64,000 bases of DNA, from contig NZ_BOOZ01000023.1 in NCBI RefSeq assembly GCF_016863495.1, positions 1 to 64,000 of the forward strand. The letters run 5' to 3'. The position numbers were made by a program, and so were the translations under genes. Source of the DNA: Micromonospora andamanensis (lineage in GTDB: Bacteria > Actinomycetota > Actinomycetes > Mycobacteriales > Micromonosporaceae). The notes under the pieces are model-generated. The model had not been told where the DNA came from. It saw only the letters and a program-made list of their open reading frames with translations, and did not search any database. Shown here in pieces: positions 9,101 to 17,687 of the stretch; the first letter of the stretch is position 1; each line of letters opens with the position of its first letter.

Positions 9101-10265
9101 GGATGCCGGCCCCGTAGGCCGCGGCCAGCTCAGCGGCGGCGAGCTGGACCTGCCACGACGCGGTGCCGAGCCAACCCGGCCGGTGGGCTTGCCACTGCAG
9201 TAGCACGCCTGCGGGTCGGTCGTCAATCGTGGTGACGGCGCTGATCAGCCGCCATACCAGCGCCTGGTCGTCGCGCCACGCCGCAAGTAGCCGAGGGCCG
9301 CACACCGCCGGCAACTGCCGGAGCCGCTCGTACATCTGGTTGTCGGTGACGCCCGCCGCGGCCGGAGCGGACACTGGCGAGGAGGCGGCGATGTGCAGCA
9401 CCGGCTCGACGTCGCGCACCAGCATGGCGTAGGTGACGATCGCGGCGTGCTGCGCGTACTCGGCGGCCAGCTCCCGAAGCCGGCGCCACAGTGCGGTGGC
9501 CCGACCCGCGTCCCCGGCCAACGACACCAGCACGCCGACCACATTGGTGCGGTCGGCCTGGTCGTCGCCTTCCAGCCGCAGTTCGATGATCCGCAGCGCT
9601 TTGAGCAGCCGCCAGGTCAACGCTTCCTGCGCGGAGGTGTCGACGAGGGTGATGCCACCCTGGGCGGCTGCCGCCTTGACCGCGTCGTCGAGATGCTGCA
9701 GCCGGGCCCGGACCTTGCCGTTCGTCGCCCGGGGCGCGACGACCGCCCGGCGGAACGCCGGATCGTCGGGCTGCTTGCGGGCCAACGCTGCCAGCTGCGC
9801 CACCTCGTTCGCGCCGGTGTGCGGTGCTGCGACAGCCAGGCCCAGCCGTTCCCGGTCAATGTCGAGTTTAGCCTGGCGGGTAAGGACCATCCGCAGGTAG
9901 TCGACCAGCAGCGCGACGAACGAGGCGTTGCCGCCGGCGATGGTCGGCGCGCGCCGCACCCCGATGTACAAGGTGCGGGAGACCGGTGGGCAGTCACCGA
10001 CAACGACGAGATCGTCGACCTGGCTCGTGGCCGCCTGCTGGAACCGGACCTCGCGGACGGTGAACTCATCGCCCAGCCCAAGAACGGGACGCCGGGACAA
10101 CAGCGCAGCGAGCAGCACCGCACCGTACGCGTGCTCCAGAGTGGTCCCACCCCCGCCCGTGGAGTACGGGCTGGCGAACCCGCCGCCGGTCGCTGTCACC
10201 AGCTCAGGCCACCCCTTCCCACCCATCCCGTGCTCGCCCACGGCAGAGCCGCCGAGACCCATCAT
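6129..10265 (-). CDS. Large TPR protein with Cap4-like N-terminus and C-terminal PIN-like domain
   Basis: This 1378-residue protein has three recognisable parts. Residues ~35-110 read GGGGTTLEHAYGAVLLAALL, then FQQAATSQVDDLVVV and LYIGVRRAP. This layout resembles the N-terminus of Cap4/DUF4297-type PD-(D/E)XK nucleases (GG..E..YA..LL, then DD..V and an hQxK strand), but the catalytic Lys position reads Arg (GVRR), so it may be inactive. Residues ~470-1000 are Ala/Arg/Asp-rich paired helices like tetratricopeptide repeats. Residues ~1025-1180 resemble a PIN domain: DRDIIIDTPAVAVLL with an early Asp, then LWSDDPVVRILARGTGV. No Walker A motif was found, so it is not a typical STAND ATPase. Two adjacent ATGs (10265, 10262) follow TAGGAG; the start is uncertain by one codon. 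A role in defence is inferred from neighbours and domain types. Confidence 0.7.
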   Translation of the reverse strand: MMGLGGSAVGEHGMGGKGWPELVTATGGGFASPYSTGGGGTTLEHAYGAVLLAALLSRRPVLGLGDEFTVREVRFQQAATSQVDDLVVVGDCPPVSRTLYIGVRRAPTIAGGNASFVALLVDYLRMVLTRQAKLDIDRERLGLAVAAPHTGANEVAQLAALARKQPDDPAFRRAVVAPRATNGKVRARLQHLDDAVKAAAAQGGITLVDTSAQEALTWRLLKALRIIELRLEGDDQADRTNVVGVLVSLAGDAGRATALWRRLRELAAEYAQHAAIVTYAMLVRDVEPVLHIAASSPVSAPAAAGVTDNQMYERLRQLPAVCGPRLLAAWRDDQALVWRLISAVTTIDDRPAGVLLQWQAHRPGWLGTASWQVQLAAAELAAAYGAGILAADLFATAAADGAPRRDFWLARAAMIYDENGNDDRRDTALAALTVTAADDEPYTAAVVALLGGDRDTATRIAHAWSPDEPSDRSLRAVLRLRLTAPADPNADLDREILDRGLRVLAEALREQWAAGLAVARARLLITRARRGESPNWDADLREARTLAIRARDERRTYRADSAEAVAVACHASMLLMDLRRVLELGAPSGEATVEEATAPEVCLCVALAAIQCGQLDLARQRAALVSDGRARARIDAYLAEATGGDPQPHWWRAAELAGDDDEQLAQALLGLAQIGVDGLARYPDFAHRHPGEAAELHAITELGAGRAGAAIVRLRERRRSSVAAALSLAQAYQTVGQIDDQVQTLRDAADHFGDRSLRHNAAEVLARAGRAAEAVRELDDLLATAEPDWSGRADALRLAAHLADAGGRLDRVSHLLRTVLQIRPEDTTSRWALIRTLLNRGDVNEAWRVLHEAPEPLDPSNTADARAWIHLHRRRGQPVETVAGCLRLLRRFNDDEQFVAMALMNLMLPWPEPLELPEQLRMQLAAESEQFFQRWPDSSHLRRLRADDLDQLRADMITMMRRSDDEREAWRRIAHGLARGHLPLGLLAAIARRSYTEICLRRGDGVLAAHVPEQGEFDACREAGTAAEDRDIIIDTPAVAVLLTLPDNMRHAAMSRFARVVTTDDVMLDALAAKDTLAFRTTGSMRYDDQHGHLSFDETTEAEADRLADEADRLHAAVEALTRRSAPAERTFDRSKDKVWTSALDLARAEGAVLWSDDPVVRILARGTGVRATSTLAVMHRLHAVGAITDDQHEDCIRRLIKARVGNLPLNERRLLELAEDDNWRPAAVAAALARPAVWADPHRALAFYRRLTAQARAHAPTTLPDWLYAAVRGATILLARPDAAAGVAACLLATAIETAAAHGEQVAHLVAATRQALTDTDDPDQPPAADPLPIAAILLRDAYAKASSHELAARFILAAFAELADNDKATILRIVLE

Positions 10266-10441
10266 CTCCTACCAGTACGACAGAACCTCCTCGCGGATGA
10301 ACTCGCCGGCGGTGGCCTCACACAGAGCCCGGCAGGAACGCTGGCAGGCCACATTCTCGCCAGCACACAAGACCGCGATCTCGGACTTCGGCGGGCATCA
10401 CCGTCCGGCTGCGGCGTCGTTTGACGGGACAGAACCGAGCG

Positions 10442-10711
10442 ATGGTCACTTTCAATACGGACGGGGTAACCCAGATAGGTGACGCGGTCCGCATCGACCC
10501 GCTGACCTAGCGGCTGACGGGCCTGGACAGCAACCGGCTATACACCGACGCCGACCTTGACGCCCTCGAGCCGCTCATATGCCCGGCGTGCGGACACGAC
10601 GCGGTGATCGACCGGATCCCCGTCGCCGGCGGCGACCAGTACCTTCCTGGTCACTGGCGCTGTCGTACGGATCCCGGGCACACCGCCGCACCGCAGCCCC
10701 CGCTTTCCTGA
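10442..10711 (+). pseudogene. Small zinc-ribbon (CPACGH) protein with in-frame amber codon
   Basis: Reading from the ATG at 10442 gives MVTFNTDGVTQIGDAVRIDP, then an in-frame TAG at codon 23 (10508-10510). The same frame continues RLTGLDSNRLYTDADLDALE and a zinc-ribbon-like ICPACGHDAV with a later HWRCRTDPGH, ending at TGA 10711. The text on both sides of the TAG reads as one 89-residue protein with a Cys2...Cys...His arrangement. No start codon with a ribosome site follows the TAG closely, so it is most likely a recent nonsense pseudogene. Amber readthrough or a sequencing error cannot be excluded. Function unknown. It lies upstream of, and in the same direction as, another damaged gene. Confidence 0.55.
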
Positions 10712-10816
10712 ACGCGAAGCACCGAGCCTTACCGTCGCCAGGGGTGCCGGATGCGACGATGGATGTCGCGTCGGGCGGGCCCTCTGGCGAAGTGCTTCGG
10801 CTTACGTGGAGGTGTG

Positions 10817-11981
10817 GTGACGACGTACGCGCTCGACCCGCAGGCGGGATCGTTGCTCGCGGTCTGGGCAGCTGGAGTAGGTCATCACGCCACGGTGGTG
10901 TGCCGGCTCGGCGCGGAGGAGCCGGAGCAGGCGGCGAGATTGTGTGAGGCGTTGACCCGGCTCTCCGCTGAGCTGTGGGACACCTACCAACGGCCCGCCC
11001 CGCACGACGAGGACGACGCCGATGAGCGTGCCCTCCTCGAACGCGAACGCGGCGACGGCTTCTCCGGGGTCGTCACTGCGATCACCACGCCGCACCTGCC
11101 GGACCGGCACGGGCTGCTGATGGTCTCCTACGACCCCCTGTTGGAGTACGCGCACACCGCCGGCCGCGCTCTGCATACGATCGCCGACGCCGAGGCGACT
11201 GCGGCGGTGGTCACCGACGTGCAGGCCGAGATTGACGCGGTCGCCCGGGCCGCCCTCGGGGACCTGTCCGGCCGCGCGGTCCAGGCCGTCGCGCTGGACC
11301 GCCTCGACCCGTCACCGGTGCAGGTGGCCGCCGCGGACCGGCTCCTGTACGACCACCCGCTGGGCTGCGACGAGCTCCACAGCACCGTCGACCCGGCCGC
11401 GGCCTGCGTGGCCGCCACCCACTGGCTGGTCGCCGCAGCGCAGGCCACCGCCGAGGTCGCCGACATCGAGCCCGGCCGCGGTGTTCAGCGTCGCCGACGG
11501 CATCGAGGCGGTTTCGCTGGAGGTGCCCTCCTACACCGTCGACGTGGTCGTCGACGGCTCGGGCACGCCGCGGGAGGTCGTCCTCGGGCTCCTCGCCGAG
11601 GCCGACGCGATCCGCCACGGCCGCGTTCCCGACCCGACCGGGCTGCTGCAGCGGGTCGACGCCGCCCGCGAACAGATCCGCCGCATCGACGTCGGCCACC
11701 GCGAACAGACGCTGTCGGCGCTGCTGGAGCGGCTGACCCCGCTGGATCCGCAACGCCCGGCACATGACCTGCTTGAGCACCTGCTCAGCGGGGTACGAGC
11801 CTGCCTGCTGGTCTACCGGGAAGAAGCAATCGACGCCTCGGCTGCCCCTCCCGACTGCGACGAGGACGGCGGCGGCGACTACGATGACGAGTCCGACGGG
11901 ATGGGTGCCGCAGCGGTTGCCGCGTTCACCGCGGCAGTCCGCGACCCCGCCGATCGGGACCGCGACCGGCTGAACCAGTAG
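10817..11981 (+). pseudogene. Unrecognised cytoplasmic protein split by a +1 frameshift
   Basis: From GTG 10817 (preceded by GGAGG at 10808-10812) the frame encodes TTYALDPQAGSLLAVWAAG and runs in coherent protein-like sequence to about 11475 (ATAEVADIEP). It then turns into an arginine-rich shadow ending at 11767. The +1 frame picks up at AAVFSVADGIEAVSLEVPSY and stays coherent to a stop at 11981, with an acidic DEDGGGDYDDES tail. One extra base in CCCGGCCGCGG (about 11471-11481) explains the shift, and the joined protein would be about 387 residues. A GTG at 11481 could alternatively start a separate 166-residue protein, but no ribosome site supports it. I recognise no domain. Confidence 0.6.
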
Positions 11982-12178
11982 CAGGTGATCTGCTCCCAGT
12001 CTGGGCCGCCCAAGTGTTTGTCGGCGAGTTGGGCCGTGTGTGCCATGGCCAGCAGCCGGTGGAACCACAAGGTGTCACCACCGAGCCGCGTGGCGCGGCG
12101 CGGCGGGGACCTTCACTGGCAGCAGCGGACCAACTGTCGGCTTCAGCGGCGACACGTCGGGACCATGTGGCGGCAACA

Positions 12179-13402
12179 TCAGCGTTGCGCCGAAGGGTTG
12201 ACGATCCGGCGGACGGCGGCTACGGCTACCTCGAGTGGGATCCGTTCCTGCTCCACTCGTCGGTGGCGGGTCCATTCTTCGGCGACAAGGCACCGGTAGA
12301 GCTCGGCCTCGGCTGAGGTCAAATGTGGGACTGGTCGTGGCGGTCGGGCTTGTAAGGGCCGTCCGCGCGAGTCGACATTGGTGCCGTAGCGTTCCCACTC
12401 GGTGTAGGCGGTTAGGTCCATGAAGAGTGAGACAGCGGGAACGCCTACGGCGCGGAACTCGTCGAGGATCTCCAGCCCGTCGGCGTCCATGTCGCCCCAG
12501 TAGATGATGTGGTCGGCGGCGGCCAGCCATGGCAGGGCTGCGATGGTGGATCCGCCGCGGCCGACGCCCTCGATGCTGATGCCGCCGTGCAATTCGGGGA
12601 AGTGGATCGCCGTGTCTTTGTTCTCGGAGATCATCACGATCTGGGGTTGGTACGCCGGATCCGTCCGGTCACCGATAGTCGCCGAGTCGTGCCGGCGGCC
12701 TCCTGCAGCGCGGTGGTTGGGGTCGAGGTAGGTGAAGTGAACCCGTGGCGGATGGGGCGGCAGCAGACCCAAGTCGTCTCTGGCCGACAGTCGACGCACC
12801 AGTGCGTGACGGTGGTTGAGCCATTTGGCGTGCATGCCTTCGATCGGTACCTGTCGCGGGGTGAGGCCGGTGGCGTCGTGTGTGGCGAACCAGGCACCGG
12901 CGCGGCAGAGCAGGTCGAAGTCGACGTCGTTGAGGTTGTCCACCGCGGCGACGGTCGCGGGGAGGAGACCGGAGTCGGTGAGGTGCGGGAATCGGTCGGT
13001 GAGGACGGCTGCACGACGGCGGCCTTGTTCCAGCCGCCGTGTCCAGGTGGGGCCGCAAAGCCGGGCGGCGTGATCGACATCGGCGATGAGGAGGTGTGTC
13101 GGGATCTGCTGGTCGGTGCCGTGCACGAGGCGGGTGCGCGTTCGCAGTGTCGTGTCGTTGGCTTCGCTCCAGGTTCGCCAGGTGGCGGCCCATGCCGCTG
13201 CGGCGGCGAAGTCTTTCGCGAGGTCGGCGGTCGCGCGTTGGCCAAGTGGGAACGCGTGTGGCCAGGGTGCAGTCGGCGGGTCCGGTTGCGGAGCCTGTGA
13301 CGGCTGCTGGTCGGCCATGGTGGAGGGAGTGGTGACGCTGACCGCCCAGGTGGTGCTGAGCCGGCGTTCGATGTCGGTAAGAACCTGGTCGACGGTTTTC
13401 AT
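12179..13402 (-). CDS. jetD: Wadjet subunit JetD, TOPRIM nuclease (DUF3322/DUF2220)
   Basis: This is the last gene of the jetABCD series. The protein starts MKTVDQVLTDIERRL; its ATG overlaps the jetC stop in ATGA (13399-13402). It is 407 residues, the usual JetD size. The N-terminal two thirds contain WRTWSEA and the DUF3322-like HLLIADVDHAARL and GMHAKWLNHR segments. The C-terminal TOPRIM core carries MISENKDTAIHFPE near 257 and YWGDMDADGLEIL near 299, supplying the acidic metal ligands (the Glu of SENKD and the DxD of GDMDADG). In Wadjet, JetD is the nuclease that cleaves circular DNA after loop extrusion by JetABC, restricting plasmids. All acidic motif residues are present, so the subunit looks active. 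Confidence 0.93.
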   Translation of the reverse strand: MKTVDQVLTDIERRLSTTWAVSVTTPSTMADQQPSQAPQPDPPTAPWPHAFPLGQRATADLAKDFAAAAAWAATWRTWSEANDTTLRTRTRLVHGTDQQIPTHLLIADVDHAARLCGPTWTRRLEQGRRRAAVLTDRFPHLTDSGLLPATVAAVDNLNDVDFDLLCRAGAWFATHDATGLTPRQVPIEGMHAKWLNHRHALVRRLSARDDLGLLPPHPPRVHFTYLDPNHRAAGGRRHDSATIGDRTDPAYQPQIVMISENKDTAIHFPELHGGISIEGVGRGGSTIAALPWLAAADHIIYWGDMDADGLEILDEFRAVGVPAVSLFMDLTAYTEWERYGTNVDSRGRPLQARPPRPVPHLTSAEAELYRCLVAEEWTRHRRVEQERIPLEVAVAAVRRIVNPSAQR

Positions 13403-16400
13403 CGCGCTGGGTGGCTCTCCGGCGCGGTGTGCTGTGCCGCGGTGCCGTTGATCGGGTTGCGGGCACCGGGGATGGCGGGTGGTCGGTCGTCCTGCGCCGT
13501 TCTGGCATCGCTGATGCCGGTGACGAAGGAGTAGTGGGTGATGGTGTTCTTGGTGATCGCCAGGAGATGGTCCATGTGTGGTTCGAGCGCGGTCACCTTG
13601 TCCAGTGGCGCACCGACGATCAGCTGGAATCCAAGTCCCTTCCATGCCTGCACGGCGCGGCCAGCGAATTCGGCGTCGGACTTGACGAAGCCTTCGTCGA
13701 GGAAGACGGGTGCGAACCGGGGTCGGGTTCTGAGTTCGTCGCCGAGGCGGAACCGTAGTGCGGCGCCGACGATGAACGCGACCAGTTCCTGGCTTTCGCC
13801 GCCGCTTTTGCCGCCGAGGGAGGAGTGGGTGCTGAGGAGTTGTCCAGCGCTGTCGTAACGTTCTGCGGTGATCTCGACGTGCCGGCGTACGTCGAGGAGG
13901 CGGTCGCGGTCGCTGAGGTCGGCGACCGCGCGTGGGTCGTTGCGGCGGCGGATGCGGCGCATGAACTGTTGCAGTTCGTGGAACCGTTGCTGCATCTGCT
14001 GTTCGGGCAGTTCGCGGGTAGCACCGGAGGACAGTGCTCGAAGTTGGCGACGGAACTGGACGACGGCCTCGGGAGCGAGGCGCCGCAGTTTGATCCGCAG
14101 CCGGTCGCGGTTGGCACCGAATGGAAGATCGCGCAGGATGGCGTTGATCGGGTCGAGGCGTTCCTCGATCTCGTCGATGGACGACTCCATGGCGCCGGCG
14201 AGCGGGACGAGATCTTCGCCGCTCCATTTCATCAGCCGTTGCCGCCACGCGTCGCGGCGTTCGTGCAGGCCGGTGGTGAGGATGGTGTCGAGGATCGTCG
14301 CGTAGTCGGGGTAGGACGCCGCGGTGCGGCCGAGGTTGGGGTCCTCGAACTTCAGCTGGTAGGCGCTGAAAATCCGTTCGAGTTCAGCTTCGGCGTTACG
14401 GGCCTGGGTGCGGGCCGATTCGGCGACGGTGGACAGCCGTTGTCGCAACCGGGCAAGGTTGGCCGGGAACTGATCCAGGTCTTCGGGATCGCCGGGCGCG
14501 ACCGCGTCGGTGAAGTGCTGGTCGAGTGCGGTCGCCTGCTGGTCGGTGAGCGCGACCCGTTCTTCCTGGCTGTTGCGGTCCAGGTCGGCGGCGACCATCT
14601 TCTGCTGCTCGGTCATGGTTGACATGCGGCTTTGCAGCGCTGTGGCGCGTTCGGCGAACCGGAAGCGATCAGCCCGGGCCTGGTCGAGTTGGTCGGCGAG
14701 CTCGTCGATGCGGCCCTGCAGGTGCTGGAGTTGGTCGTCGGCATTGAGGATCGCCTCGCGGGCGCGCTCTAGTTGTCCGATTCTCGCCTCGACGCTGGCG
14801 ACGTCGATGTCGTCCCAGGTGGCCGCGGCAATTGCCTCGTAGGCACTGCGCTGGGTGTCCAGGGCGGCCCGTTCGCCGTCGAGCGTGGTGCGTTCGGTGG
14901 CGATCGCATCGAGCGCGGTGGTGATGGTGGCGAGTTCGCGGTCGATCTCGGCGAGGGCTTCTTCGTTGCTGAACCCGATGATGCTCGCCTGCTCGGTACG
15001 GCCATGGGTACCGCGGGTGCCGATGCGAGTCTGGCCGGCGAGCGTGACCCGCAACCCCGGCCCGGTCAGTTGGTCCGGTGTTTCCACGCACAAGGCGTTG
15101 CGGGCGGGGTCGCCGACGTGGCGGCGGACCCAGCCAGTGAACAAGGAGTCCTTGAACAGCAGCTTGCCGATGATCTTGTCTTGGTCGGGTTCGCCGGGAC
15201 GGTCCGGGCCAAGCGGAACGCCTTCGAACGTCAGCCGGCCCCGCAACCGCAGCGGGTCGATGGCAGCGGAGAACGCCTCGAACCGGTCGTGAGGTATCAG
15301 AAGCAGGCGTGCGCTGGCACCAAGGACGGTCTCCACCGCCGTACGCCACCGTTGCTGGTCCGCGGCGACGTCGATCAACTCCGCGAGGAAGGGCAGTTCC
15401 TCGACCTCGATGCCGGCGGCGGCAGCCACCTGGTGTCGTAGGTCGTCAAGAAACTTCGGCACGCGGCCGGTGCGCCCGGCGAGGGAGGTACGTTCAGCGG
15501 TCAGGTGTTTGCGGCGTTCGAACAGCGGAAACTCGCGGTCGCGGAGGCCGTCGTGGCGCTCCAGCAGCGTTGTTGCGGCGGTAGGATGTTCGGCGAGGAA
15601 CACTGCGGCGGTCGCCTGCAGCCGTTCGAAGGTGTCCCGGTCGTCCAGCGGTGCGGCCAGCGCGGTAGTGCGCGCGGCGAGTCCGCCACGGCGGTCCAGC
15701 CGCTCGTCGCGGCGTTGGCGTTGCTGGGTGACCTGTTCGGCGAGGCGTTGCAGTTCACCGCCGCCGGCGTCGCGATGGGCAGCCTCGGTCGTGGCCAGCT
15801 CCTGCTCCAGCGATGTCACCGTGCTGACGGCTTGGCTCAGATCGGTGGCATTGTGCTGCTGTTGTTGCCGGCAGTTGGCGATCGCGGCGTCGAGCATCGC
15901 CGCCTCCCGGCCCAGCCGCCACCGCGAGATGGGGCTGTCGCCGGTGGCGGCGAGGCCGAAGCTCTCGATCTCTGCCATGGTGGCCTGTGCCGAGGTGAGT
16001 TCGGCGTGTTTGCCGGTGATGGGGCCGAGCAGTTCGGCTTTCTGCTGTTCGGTCTGCATGGCGAGGTAGGCGGCTTCGAGGTCGTCGAAGTGGCCGATCG
16101 CCCGGTCGGCTGCCTCATACGTCGCGGGCCGTTCCAGCACCATCTCCTTGTACAGCTCGTCGACGGTGCGGATTTGGTGTCCGGACTGGATCCGCACCAA
16201 CAGCCGTAGCGCCTTTTCCCCGTCACCGTTCGCGCCGATGCCCAGCCTGGTGTGCAGCCGGGCGGCGAACGCGGTGTAACTGTTGTGGGTCTCCAGCCCG
16301 GGGAACGCCTCCTTGAGAGCTTTCGGCGCGAATAGCCCGTCGGCGTGCCCGGCGAGATCGACCAGGTCCAGGTGTCCTTCGTACGTGGCCATGCGCATGG

Positions 16401-16938
16401 TGATGTCGCCGACCTGGGTCGCTCGCGCGGGAACGTAGTAGACCCGCATCGCGGTGAACCGCCGGCCGCGGTCGTCGATGAACGTCATTGCCACCGCGCC
16501 CCAGGTGGAGCGCTGGTCGCCGCGCAGCACCTTTGGCCGTTCCCGGCCGTGGTCGTCGGTGGTCGTGTCGGTCTGTCCCCGCAGGTAGGACAACAGGTTG
16601 CGCTGCTCGGCGCTGCGTGCACGTCCGGCGACCGCGTCGTTGGACGCACCGTTGAACGGGGTATCCGACGGCATCATCAACGCGATGTACGCGTCGAGCA
16701 GGGTGCTCTTGCCGGTGCCCGATGCCCCCGAGATCAGCGTCGCGCCAGGATGGAAGTCGAACCTGGCTCGGCCCTCGAACCCGCCCCAGTTCACGAGTTG
16801 GAAAGACTCGGCCTTGCACTGCAGCGTGCCGTCCGTGGCACCCGGTAGGTAGAACAGGGGCGCGGGCGGTTGACTCGTTGGCGGCGAAACCAGCGGCATG
16901 GGCACGAGCGCGGGCTGGTCCGGGCTGTCGATGGTCAC
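13399..16938 (-). CDS. jetC: Wadjet subunit JetC, SMC-like ATPase
   Basis: The 1179-residue protein is built like an SMC/condensin (MukB-type) ATPase. The Walker A GASGTGKST is at residues 71-79, after GFEGRARFDFHPGATLIS. Two long heptad-rich coiled-coil stretches flank a central hinge-like region around 500-620. Near the C-terminus come a signature-like GGKSGGESQELVAFIVG and a Walker B PVFLDEGFVKSD. JetC is the motor of Wadjet: with JetA and JetB it extrudes DNA loops and senses small circles, then licenses JetD to cut. Its start overlaps the jetB stop by 4 bp and its stop overlaps the jetD start by 4 bp, so translation is likely coupled. A 30-residue Pro-rich N-terminal extension precedes the conserved domain. 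The key ATPase motifs are intact. Confidence 0.95.
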   Translation of the reverse strand: MTIDSPDQPALVPMPLVSPPTSQPPAPLFYLPGATDGTLQCKAESFQLVNWGGFEGRARFDFHPGATLISGASGTGKSTLLDAYIALMMPSDTPFNGASNDAVAGRARSAEQRNLLSYLRGQTDTTTDDHGRERPKVLRGDQRSTWGAVAMTFIDDRGRRFTAMRVYYVPARATQVGDITMRMATYEGHLDLVDLAGHADGLFAPKALKEAFPGLETHNSYTAFAARLHTRLGIGANGDGEKALRLLVRIQSGHQIRTVDELYKEMVLERPATYEAADRAIGHFDDLEAAYLAMQTEQQKAELLGPITGKHAELTSAQATMAEIESFGLAATGDSPISRWRLGREAAMLDAAIANCRQQQQHNATDLSQAVSTVTSLEQELATTEAAHRDAGGGELQRLAEQVTQQRQRRDERLDRRGGLAARTTALAAPLDDRDTFERLQATAAVFLAEHPTAATTLLERHDGLRDREFPLFERRKHLTAERTSLAGRTGRVPKFLDDLRHQVAAAAGIEVEELPFLAELIDVAADQQRWRTAVETVLGASARLLLIPHDRFEAFSAAIDPLRLRGRLTFEGVPLGPDRPGEPDQDKIIGKLLFKDSLFTGWVRRHVGDPARNALCVETPDQLTGPGLRVTLAGQTRIGTRGTHGRTEQASIIGFSNEEALAEIDRELATITTALDAIATERTTLDGERAALDTQRSAYEAIAAATWDDIDVASVEARIGQLERAREAILNADDQLQHLQGRIDELADQLDQARADRFRFAERATALQSRMSTMTEQQKMVAADLDRNSQEERVALTDQQATALDQHFTDAVAPGDPEDLDQFPANLARLRQRLSTVAESARTQARNAEAELERIFSAYQLKFEDPNLGRTAASYPDYATILDTILTTGLHERRDAWRQRLMKWSGEDLVPLAGAMESSIDEIEERLDPINAILRDLPFGANRDRLRIKLRRLAPEAVVQFRRQLRALSSGATRELPEQQMQQRFHELQQFMRRIRRRNDPRAVADLSDRDRLLDVRRHVEITAERYDSAGQLLSTHSSLGGKSGGESQELVAFIVGAALRFRLGDELRTRPRFAPVFLDEGFVKSDAEFAGRAVQAWKGLGFQLIVGAPLDKVTALEPHMDHLLAITKNTITHYSFVTGISDARTAQDDRPPAIPGARNPINGTAAQHTAPESHPAR

Positions 16939-17687
16939 TGCGTTTCCTCACCGCTGAAGCCGGAAGCGGTCCCGGCACTGCTGCCGAGGTCGGGGTCGTT
17001 GTCGGTCGGGGCGGGTGCGCCGGCGGCGGAGTGCTGCTGGGCGGTGATCCACCGCAGCAGTTCCTGCAGCCGCTCCAGCGGCAGGACTACGTCAATGGCC
17101 GGGCTGACCTCAAACCGGTCGGCGGTGCTCGCCCCGATCAGCAGCCCGGCCCGGTTGAGACTTTCGATGGCCTTCACCGCGCGCCGACCGTCGCCGGCGT
17201 GGTCGGTGGCATGCGCCGGGCGGACCCCAGCGACGTGTTCCAGCATGTCCTGGCGGTCGACATAGGTGCGGGCGGTGCCGGCGACCTCTTCCGAGCGGCT
17301 GCGGGTTCGCAGGTACACCATGAGGATCGTCTCCTCGCGGGTCCACGCGGTGTCGTGCAGCAGGGTCGGGAACCTGCCGCCGCCCTCGGGGACCACTTGC
17401 CGCTTGTAGGCGACCTCACGCACCGGGTCGAGATGCAGGTCGAGGAACAGGTCGTTGAGCCGGGACCGGACAGGTCGTGGATTGGTGGTGAGGGTCCGCC
17501 ACTCGGTGGGGTGGCTGCGCGCGGTGATGAATCGCTGTTTGAGCAGCGCCACCAGGACCCGTCGCTGCGGCAGCTCCAGGGTCCCGTCGTCGCCTTCGAA
17601 CAGCGCGACACTGCTGGTCAGCTCACGTTCGGGATCATCCCAGCCGGCGGCCGGACCGTGGGAAGGGCCGACACCGTCGATGCTCAT
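16935..17687 (-). CDS. jetB: Wadjet subunit JetB, MukE-like winged-helix protein (DUF4194)
   Basis: This 250-residue protein lies between jetA and jetC with 4-bp overlaps on both sides. Conserved DUF4194 text includes LELPQRRVLVALLKQRFI near residue 36, the acidic DLFLDLHLDPVREVAYKRQV, and EETILMVYLRTRSRSEE, followed by a second helix-turn-strand segment ending LERLQELLRWITAQ. It corresponds to the MukE-like partner that bridges JetA and the JetC heads. The C-terminal 30 residues are Gly/Pro/Asp-rich and probably disordered. Identification rests on these segments and on its invariant place in the four-gene order. Confidence 0.92.
   Translation of the reverse strand: MSIDGVGPSHGPAAGWDDPERELTSSVALFEGDDGTLELPQRRVLVALLKQRFITARSHPTEWRTLTTNPRPVRSRLNDLFLDLHLDPVREVAYKRQVVPEGGGRFPTLLHDTAWTREETILMVYLRTRSRSEEVAGTARTYVDRQDMLEHVAGVRPAHATDHAGDGRRAVKAIESLNRAGLLIGASTADRFEVSPAIDVVLPLERLQELLRWITAQQHSAAGAPAPTDNDPDLGSSAGTASGFSGEETQ

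Noticed and set aside
11879-12070. Minus-strand 63-residue frame starting MWFHRLLAMAHTAQLADKHL
   Set aside because: The first 33 residues look protein-like, but the rest is shadow of the plus-strand gene and there is no ribosome site; possibly a remnant, not supportable as a gene.
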